DNA from: Prostheceraeus crozeri
Taxonomy: Eukaryota > Platyhelminthes > Polycladida > Euryleptidae
Direction of reading: 5' to 3'
Assembly (NCBI GenBank): GCA_907163375.1
Contig: CAJQUW010016163.1
Coordinates: 310,001-374,000 of the forward strand
Length of the DNA: 64,000 nucleotides
Shown: positions 57,680-64,000 of the stretch, in pieces
How the letters are laid out: each line of letters opens with the position of its first letter
How positions within the stretch are numbered: position 1 is the first letter of the stretch
Translations under genes and position numbers: made by a program
The notes under the pieces: model-generated
Told to the model about the DNA's origin: nothing
Seen by the model: the letters and a program-made list of their open reading frames with translations, nothing else
Databases searched by the model: none

Positions 57680-57931
57680 ATGGAAGCGACATCTGCCGAC
57701 AATATTCCCGTCTTCACTGATGAAGACAACGGTATTCCCGAGTTCGTCATCCTCGACGAGTGGGATGAGGATGAGAAGAAGGGGAAGATCAAGAGGATCG
57801 TTTGGACGGATGAGGTGTGGACTCCAAATACCACTCGCATCCGAAAGGTGCCAGATGCACCACCACGGCTTAGGCGGTATAGGGTATACGAGAACCTAAG
57901 CGTCATACCCATTGACTATTCCAGTCAATAG
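57680..57931 (+). CDS. Small unknown acidic/basic protein, 83 residues
   Basis: Complete frame from the first ATG downstream of the TATA box to TAG. The N-terminal half is acidic with aromatic residues (IPEFVILDEWDEDE), the middle is basic (KKGKIKRIVW), and the C-terminal half is rich in Arg and Pro (DAPPRLRRYRVYE). No Cys, no membrane segment. Histone-like module 3 starts 11 bases after the stop, matching the arrangement of the preceding gene. No family recognised; a small nucleic-acid or protein-binding factor is one guess. Confidence 0.65.
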   Translation: MEATSADNIPVFTDEDNGIPEFVILDEWDEDEKKGKIKRIVWTDEVWTPNTTRIRKVPDAPPRLRRYRVYENLSVIPIDYSSQ

Positions 57932-57942
57932 TCAAATTTACG

Positions 57943-58086
57943 TCCCCGAGAACGAACCATCGGCTCTCTTAAGGGCCACCATGGGGCAAGACATGATAGA
58001 ACCTCCTCGCGGTTTGCCCTGGGCAGTCTTCGGACTGGCGAATACTATCATTAAGTTGAATCTGCTATCAGTCAACTTGAACGTTG
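57943..58086 (+). promoter_or_regulatory. Histone-like 3'-end module, copy 3
   Basis: Stem-loop at 57962-57977 followed by ACC; UUCG hairpin at 58024-58037; terminal stem retained. The copies show near-complete identity over about 140 bp but unrelated sequence on both sides, so the module itself is the unit of conservation or of recent duplication. Confidence 0.8.
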
Positions 58087-58424
58087 CAAATGAAGTTCGG
58101 TGTAATACTTCCTTTCGACGGGCGTTCCTGTAAAGGGCGGCGGTGAAACCCGTAGCTATGTATACCGCAAGGGACATTCGGCAATGGTCAATCTTGTTAA
58201 ACCTCTCTGCGTCATGTTTGCAAGTGATTGCCTCTGTCTCAACGTAGCATGCATTCGCGTCAGGGCGACATTTAGCCAACTGTCGAAGGTTGCCTAAAAC
58301 TTTCCATTGCATACGTTATGAGAACCATGAGTTCTACCTGTCTCTATCAATGAGACGAATTGATGAATGGAATGAAATGGGAGGACACTCACGCGCCACA
58401 CGCAACATAACACACTTCTCTCTT
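58087..58424. other. Non-coding gap after module 3
   Basis: No supported gene. An antisense frame (58312-57938) crosses module 3 but owes its length to the module sequence and is not preferred. Confidence 0.5.
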
Positions 58425-58820
58425 CCGTAGTCTAACAAGCTCTTTACACATGGATCGCAGTCGATTGCTATCCCTGTATCAGAAGTGTAAGCTATCTTAA
58501 TTTATTTGACACTATTTTATCTACCATCATCGTCCATATGAAATGTTTTTAGATTTACAAGTTAGACTAAGCGTGCTACTATTTCCAAATGAAAAAGTAT
58601 ACATGGTTAAATCATCCACTTAAGCCCATCCGTAGTCTAACAAGCTCTTTACACATGGATCGCAGTCGATTGCTATCCCTGTATCAGAAGTGTAAGCTAT
58701 CTTAATTTATTTGACACTATTTCATCTACCATCATCGTCCATATGAAATGTTATAAGATTTACAAGTTAAACTAAGCGTGCTACTATTTCCAAATGAAAA
58801 AGTATACATGGTTAAATTAT
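58425..58820. repeat. Direct tandem duplication, 205-bp unit
   Basis: The sequence starting CCGTAGTCTAACAAGC at 58425 repeats at 58630 with very few changes and runs to about 58820. The unit contains GCAGTCGATTGCTATCCCTG, which also occurs near 57572 just after module 2, so parts of this intergenic sequence have been copied around the cluster. Confidence 0.9.
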
Positions 58821-58882
58821 TCACTAAAACCCCATTCAAGTAAGTCAGTATGAAAGCAAAGATAATACGAAATAAACATTTA

Positions 58883-59320
58883 TTATGGCATGTATTTCAA
58901 AAGGTCTTCATCGTCAATATCGTCCCAGAGTCTGGCTTCACATAGATTACAAAAACAGTTGAGCTGCTTTAAACGTTCTTCTGCAGCGTCCCTCACTTTC
59001 TCAATGTACGCCCACTCCGCCACGGTTCGCGGTTGGGAGTTAGGGGTGTACCACTCCCATATTTGATGCAAGTGCGACTTGCTGGTCGTCTCCATCACCC
59101 CTTCGGCATCATATTGTAAATATTTCCACCGTATGCCTGTTAGGTCGGGCAACTCCTCTTCATCCTCCTCCGATAATGATAACTTTCGTATATTGTCGAG
59201 ATTGTATGTCTTCTCCACCTTCGCCTTTCTTGGTGCATTTGGTGTAACGAGCACCTTTGCTGATGTATATGGAGAGGAGAACTCCAATGCGGTATTTGGT
59301 GTTGTTGGAGGACTTGTCAT
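58883..59320 (-). CDS. Unknown 145-residue protein with CxCxxC motif
   Basis: Minus-strand frame from ATG 59320 to TAA at 58885-58883; the stop overlaps an AATAAA (58884-58879 on the minus strand), so the gene is probably polyadenylated. The N-terminus is Thr/Ser/Pro-rich (MTSPPTTPNT), followed by a very acidic run (SLSEEDEEELPDL), a central segment with several Trp/Tyr, and a C-terminal CFCNLCEARLWDDIDDEDLL that could hold a metal. It is divergent from the polymerase gene, sharing the intergenic region 59321-59433. No family recognised. Confidence 0.7.
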   Translation of the reverse strand: MTSPPTTPNTALEFSSPYTSAKVLVTPNAPRKAKVEKTYNLDNIRKLSLSEEDEEELPDLTGIRWKYLQYDAEGVMETTSKSHLHQIWEWYTPNSQPRTVAEWAYIEKVRDAAEERLKQLNCFCNLCEARLWDDIDDEDLLKYMP

Positions 59321-59393
59321 GTTGTCTTTGAAATGCTGACTTTGAATAATGATAACTTTAACATTTTTCTAATTCTTAAGTATACACAAGCAG

Positions 59394-59441
59394 CCAATCA
59401 GAATGAACATCCAATGAATGAAGAGGATGAAAGTATATAAG
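59394..59441 (+). promoter_or_regulatory. CCAAT boxes and TATA box of the polymerase gene
   Basis: CCAAT at 59394-59398 and 59411-59415, then TATATAAG at 59434-59441, then GGTCATTTCATTT at about 59456, matching the initiator-like sequence of the 88-residue gene. The region lies between two divergent genes and may drive both. Confidence 0.68.
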
Positions 59442-59576
59442 CAAAGTGACATTCAGGTCATTTCATTTAATCTGTGAATCATACAAGTGACGAACGCACG
59501 ATCTCTCTCTTTGACTATTATTTGAGTGAAGTCTCTATCTTGTAGAAGTATCAACCTTAAACTTGATTTCGTTGAA

Positions 59577-62542
59577 ATGGTAAGTTGAAAATTTCCTCTC
59601 ATCTCCCTCAAACGTGTGACTAATAGCATCTTCCTCAATTTCAGACATCAACTTCATCACCAACGCCCTCTCTTCTCGAGGAAAGTTTAGAGTTATTGAG
59701 TCAAGGTAGGTTGTAACACTACACTGAGGCTTGAACAGAGATGAAAGAATGATTTCTAGTCAACCTCTTATTAGTAAAACAAGATGATAGCGAGGAATGG
59801 CACTACTGTGGTATTCCCAAAATCTCTCGCTTGTACACTCACTTGGGGCACTCTAAAAGAGGTGAACATTTTGTATGCGACCGCTGCATCCGCTCATTTT
59901 GGAGTAAAGATAAATTTGAAACTCACTATGAATGGTGCAAGCGAGGTAAATTACAAATGGAACGCATGCCCAAAGATAAAATATTTTCACATAGGGATAA
60001 TGGTGACGAATTAAGTCCCCTGCGTGTCATTTACGCAGACATAGAATGCTACATTGATGATATCATCCACAAGCCAGCAGCCATATCCTGCTATGAAGTA
60101 TGGCATGACCACTTTAGGAATAGACAAAACAAAATGCATACTTGGCAAGGTGAAGATTGCATTTCAAAATTTCTAGAATTTCTCGATAAAGCTGCAAAAT
60201 TTCAACAATCATATGATTCCCAATTGCAGCGTAAGTCACTACATATGTCAGATGAAGACAAACAAAAATTTGAAAGTTGCACATCCTGTCCTAAATGTCA
60301 TAAAACGTTTGATGACGATAAAATTAAGAAAGTGCGTGATCATGATCACATCACTGGTAAATTTAGAAACGCACTCTGCTCCAAATGTAACTTTTCACTT
60401 AGGTTGAGACGTCGTGTACTACCCGTCATTTTTCATAACTTTAAGGGCTATGACAGTCATATGCTCATAAAAGGAGGGTTGAGCCAGATGAAATCGTGGC
60501 AGTTTAATGTAATAGCACAAACGAGAGAAAAATTCATGGCAATGACAGCAAAAGTACCAGTAGATAAAACTAAAGAAAATAAGACAGTCTTCTTCGAAAT
60601 AAAATTTTTAGATTCATTTCAATTCATGTCAGCGTCACTAGCTTCTCTCGTTCGTAATCTCAAGTTTCTTCCCCATAGTCAAACTTTAAAGAAACACTAT
60701 CCAAACTTAACGGATGAAATAATCACTCGCAAAGGAGTCTTTCCTTATGCGTATTTTAGCTCAATGTCTAAACTAAATGAAACAACCCTTCCTTCCATTG
60801 ACAAATTCAAAAACGATTTGACGGGTGAAGATTGTCCAGTAGAGGACTATGAACATGCTCAAGAGGCATGGTTAAAATTTAATTGTAAAACGTTTGGCGA
60901 TTATATGATCGCTTACTTAGAATTAGATGTCATTTTGCTGGCTGATGTCTTTCAGGAGTTTCGACGAGTGGCATTAGAAGAAGACAAATTAGATCCTATC
61001 CACTTTGTCAGTCTACCAGCCATGTCCTTTAAATCAGCCTTTAAAATGACTGGTGAGACCATTCATCTCTTACAAGACCCGGAGATGTATAATATATTTG
61101 AGAGCGGAATACGCGGTGGTCTCACATTTGTAAATAAACATCATATAAAATCTGAAACAGTAGGTGATGATCATATCCACCTAAAGTACTATGACCAAAA
61201 TAATTTATATGGCAGTTCACTGTCTAAACCACTACCTCATTCCGAGTTTAGTTGGTTAAATCAAAATGAGCTTGAGTATTACTCCAACCCTTCAAACATA
61301 CTGAATATTCCAGATGAAGGTGATTGGGGATATTATTTTGAAGTGGATTTGATTTATCCAAATAGTATTAAAAATAAAACTGCTGATTTCCCACTCGCAC
61401 CTGAATCTGGCGAAGTGACTGAAGATATGTTTTCACCATTCATGTCACAATTTCATAATAACTTAACAGAGTGTGGACAGCCAAGGTACAAACCATGCCG
61501 CAAACTTTTACTCACCCAATATGATAAGAAAAATTATCTCGTACACTTCTGCATATTAAAATTCTATTTAGAAATGGGCATGCTTCTAAAGTCAGTTCAC
61601 CGCATTATCAAATTTAGACAGAAAGCCTTCCTCAAACCCTACATAGATAGTAACAGTCAAAAACGTGCACTCGCCCAAAATAATTTTGAAAAGGATTTTT
61701 ATAAATATAAGAATAACAGTCTATTCGGAAAGACCATGGAGGATGTTAGAAAACGTATGAATTACAAACTAGTCGTTGATGAACAAAAATATCACAAATT
61801 GACCTCATCACCTCTTTTCATTGACAGAGACATCATCGATGAGGATCTTGTAGGTGTTAAAATGATTAAATCAGAAGTTGAGTTGTGCAAACCCATCTAT
61901 ATTGGGCAAGCCGTTTTAGATTATTCCAAGCTTGAAATGTATCAACTCTTCTACAAAATATTAAAACCATGCCCTCTCGTAAAAGAGGTTCGCTTGCTGG
62001 GTGGTGATACAGATAGTTTCTTTTTAGGAATTACCACTCAAAAAGATTTAAATTTTAATGAAGTAGGTAAGTCATTAGAAAAATATTTCGATACATCTAA
62101 CTACAATCCCACTCATCCACTCTATTCCATACAGAATAAAGCCAAACTTGGTTGTTTTAAGGATGAAACAGCAGGAAAGGAAATAGATGAAATGATTCTC
62201 CTCCGTCCTAAAATGTATTCCATGAAACTAAAAGAATGTGCAGATAGTATTAAGCGTGCTAAAGGTATATCAAAATCCATTGTTCATAAAATGAAACATC
62301 GGTCCTATAAGAAGGCCTATAAAAATAAAACTATAACGTTTGTCAATATGACAATCTTAAAATCTCAAGTTCATACTGTGAAAACGTACACGTTCAAGAA
62401 ACGAGCACTTTCGGCATGGGAGGATAAGAGGTGTTGGATAGGACATAACACATCTCTTCCACATGGACATCCTGACACAAACATACCTCCACCCAAAAGA
62501 ATAAAACTCACGCTACCACATTCAGGAGATGTATTGACATAA
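59577..62542 (+). CDS. Family B DNA polymerase, protein-primed type (Polinton-like), spliced
   Basis: Replicative polymerase with proofreading. The main exon is open from 59753 to TAA at 62542 but has no suitable ATG near its start. Predicted upstream exons: ATG at 59577-59579 with donor GTAAGT at 59580; acceptor ending 59644; exon 59645-59705; donor GTAGGT at 59706; acceptor ending 59759 or 59774, both keeping frame. The N-terminus has a Cys/His finger pair (HYCG, HLGH, CDRC, HYEWC). Exonuclease: YADIECY, NFKGYDSH, YLELDVILLADVF. Between Exo I and II lies a CPKC..DHDHITGKFRNALCSKCN region like endonuclease VII zinc/HNH motifs. Polymerase: YDQNNLYG (A), YKNNSLFGK (B), GGDTDSFF (C). Full motif set, no break. 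AATAAA at 62700-62705. Confidence 0.9.
59580..59644 (+). other. Predicted 65-nt intron in the polymerase gene
   Basis: Donor ATG|GTAAGT and acceptor CTTCCTCAATTTCAG. Phase 0, directly after the initiator codon. Confidence 0.65.
59706..59759 (+). other. Predicted second intron in the polymerase gene, alternative 3' end
   Basis: Donor CAAG|GTAGGT. Two acceptors, TTTCTAG ending 59759 and CTTATTAG ending 59774, give 54- or 69-nt introns. They are 15 bases apart, so both keep the phase-1 frame into the zinc-finger exon. Confidence 0.58.
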
Positions 62543-62691
62543 TCAACTTTAACTCAGTATTTTGATGTTGCTTTTTGTAGATATACATGGTTGTTTTATG
62601 TATCGCATGAGATCGTTTCTTCCTTGTGAATATATGCCTACAGTCAGCCCATTCCCCTATATCTGTGAAAAGACTTTTTCATATACATATT

Positions 62692-62705
62692 TTTATTTCA
62701 ATAAA
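62692..62705. terminator. Convergent polyadenylation signals
   Basis: AATAAA on the plus strand at 62700-62705 serves the polymerase gene; TTTATT at 62692-62697 is AATAAA for the minus-strand gene ending at 62721. The two transcripts are predicted to end within a few dozen bases of each other. Confidence 0.72.
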
Positions 62706-62720
62706 CATATCACAATGACT

Positions 62721-64000
62721 TCACTTTGTTTTCCGAAACACTAAAGTTACGAGGGATTTAGTATCTTTCACATGGATACACTCTTGTAAACCATTGGTAA
62801 TTTTGATAGCAATAGAGGGTATAGTTTGTTTGACGACGGGATGATAGAAAATAGATTCAAACATCTTCTCGACTATTCCATATGAAGCGTCTTTATCATG
62901 AATGAAATCACGTAAAATGTATTCTTTTTTCTCGCCAACAGAAATAGGTAAAATCAAATCACTTTGAATGTAAAGGTGTTGTTCATGTTTATCAAGTGTC
63001 ATTGGTGTTTCTATACCAATCGTATGCGCAGCAGCAAACACAGTTTGTAGCATTGAAAAGCCAAAGAGTTTTTTCAAATTTTTACTCAATTGACATTGAA
63101 TGTCATCACCCAGTTTCAGAACAACGCGTTGTTTTTCAATTGAAAACGAAATGTGGTGTGTCTTTACATCATATTTACTTTTCATCACATGCTTCAACTT
63201 CTGTTGTATATAAGGATTTACTACATGAATGAAGCTTTCAACTGTATGATATAGACGCGGCATTATATTGATAGCAACTTTAGATTCTTCATAAGACTGA
63301 TAAATTTTCTTGATGCGATCGCCATAGATGTCCACCCACCATTCATCATTAACTGAATCAGCTTTAGTGTGATATTCATGAGAACCATACACCACACCGC
63401 TTCCAATAATAGGCGTATAATGTCTTACAAAATGACGCAAGGTTGGAGAGAAATAAACTGTAAGTTTGTCATTATATTTCTGAATAACCAACTTATTTTT
63501 GTCCGCCATAATTTTCTCTCCATACTTCTTACCCACAGTCTCATTCCATCGTTTTACTAACTCAATAAGTGATAAAGGTTGAACACCACGCTTTTTCAAA
63601 ATGATGCGTTCTTCGCATTCTACAACATCTTCATCAAATATTTTAAATCTATAATGAAATTTGTTGATTCGAGTTGAATAAACTTTTTTAACATTTGCAG
63701 TAGCAATTGACGTTAGATGTAGTCCATGACCAAAACCAAGATGTGGATAGAATTCACTATCCAACCTCAGCGTAAGACCTTTAGTAAAAGAATGAAAGCG
63801 GAGGAACTGTCTCCCACTCCAATGATAGATAGTAAACTCATAAGCTTTCTGATTTTTATTCTTCATGATGGAAGTATTACCACTGTTGAATGCCTTAATA
63901 ATTTTCTCATTCCCAAATGGCTCATAAGAATCTGATTTTATCTGAATCCATTCATAGTTCCACTTTCCATCTGATGTTAAATTGTATGGGAACTGAAATG
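62721..64000 (-). CDS. Unknown conserved-type element protein, 5' end off-window
   Basis: The frame is open from the window edge to TAA at 62721, at least 425 residues; an internal ATG at 63866 is not the likely start. Near the edge a segment with GKWNYEWIQIKS, then PFGNEKIIKAFNSG and KAYEFTIYHWSG, recalls a WWE domain (Trp pair, then an IxxA...G pattern), a tentative call. The C-terminal third (HLYIQSDLILPISVGEKKEY followed by ILRDF, YHPV and a predicted beta-rich end) resembles, from memory, a protein found beside polymerases in animal Mavericks; a virion role is possible but unproven. No membrane segment. Convergent with the polymerase gene. Confidence 0.68.
   Translation of the reverse strand, partial: FQFPYNLTSDGKWNYEWIQIKSDSYEPFGNEKIIKAFNSGNTSIMKNKNQKAYEFTIYHWSGRQFLRFHSFTKGLTLRLDSEFYPHLGFGHGLHLTSIATANVKKVYSTRINKFHYRFKIFDEDVVECEERIILKKRGVQPLSLIELVKRWNETVGKKYGEKIMADKNKLVIQKYNDKLTVYFSPTLRHFVRHYTPIIGSGVVYGSHEYHTKADSVNDEWWVDIYGDRIKKIYQSYEESKVAINIMPRLYHTVESFIHVVNPYIQQKLKHVMKSKYDVKTHHISFSIEKQRVVLKLGDDIQCQLSKNLKKLFGFSMLQTVFAAAHTIGIETPMTLDKHEQHLYIQSDLILPISVGEKKEYILRDFIHDKDASYGIVEKMFESIFYHPVVKQTIPSIAIKITNGLQECIHVKDTKSLVTLVFRKTK

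Larger units (their letters stand above)
52316..64000. mobile_element. Polinton/Maverick/adintovirus-like element, right end off-window
   Basis: Assignment rests on the protein-primed-type family B DNA polymerase at 59577-62542 and on the packed gene arrangement on both strands, each gene with its own TATA promoter. No integrase, capsid or packaging ATPase was recognised inside the window; these would lie beyond 64000 if present. The left limit is uncertain: the repeat array and its inverted copy may be the element end or may only flank it. An integrated virus copy is also possible. Confidence 0.6.

Noticed and set aside
57209..58312. Antisense frames across modules 2 and 3 sharing a C-terminal segment
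   Set aside because: The similarity is explained by the near-identical module DNA; copy 1 has a stop in the same frame, and sense genes with TATA boxes account for the region.

Overview
The window looks like a nuclear genome segment of an invertebrate animal, most likely a lophotrochozoan such as a mollusc. It is AT-rich, gene-poor and full of transposable elements. It holds a Shaker-type Kv1 potassium channel gene whose core is one intronless exon, a tRNA-derived SINE, an APE-type LINE, Penelope-like elements, mariner and Tc1 transposons, MITEs, and part of a large virus-like element with a protein-primed type family B DNA polymerase. The assignment to a group is inference; no rRNA or mitochondrial marker is present.

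Layout. 1-3620: two-ORF non-LTR retrotransposon, nearly intact, with one nonsense codon in ORF2 and a possible -1 frameshift site joining ORF1 to ORF2. 3.6-30.4 kb: mostly AT-rich sequence without recognisable genes, containing a 69-bp-arm foldback (11.5 kb), two copies of one long-inverted-repeat MITE (15.9 and 27.4 kb) and a SINE (22.1 kb). 30.4-39.8 kb: a nested transposon block. Two Penelope-like copies face each other as an inverted repeat; one was later split by an apparently intact mariner. Further Penelope pieces (35.0-37.7 kb) and a broken Tc1 follow, the Tc1 itself interrupted by a 256-bp MITE with an 8-bp target duplication. The Penelope copies carry hammerhead-ribozyme-like motifs. 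47.8-49.8 kb: Kv1 gene on the minus strand, with a (CT)n-rich tract upstream.

52.3-64 kb: the most unusual part. A GC-rich, poly-C-punctuated tandem array (seven units of about 290 bp) ends in a partial inverted copy of itself. Next comes a cluster of compact, TATA-driven genes: a coiled-coil protein, two very small proteins, a 145-residue protein on the minus strand, a spliced family B DNA polymerase with an exonuclease and an embedded zinc/HNH-like region, and a convergent gene running off the window edge. The polymerase places this with Polinton/Maverick/adintovirus-like elements. Three near-identical modules of about 140 bp follow the first three genes; each contains a 16-nt hairpin matching the replication-dependent histone mRNA 3' stem-loop, a UUCG tetraloop hairpin and a third stem. 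Use of a histone-type, non-polyadenylated 3' end by a mobile or viral element would be notable and is the lead candidate for an undescribed system. The genes further along use ordinary AATAAA signals, so the element may have two classes of transcript ends.

Many open frames seen here begin with TTG rather than ATG; starts below were re-chosen by eye.
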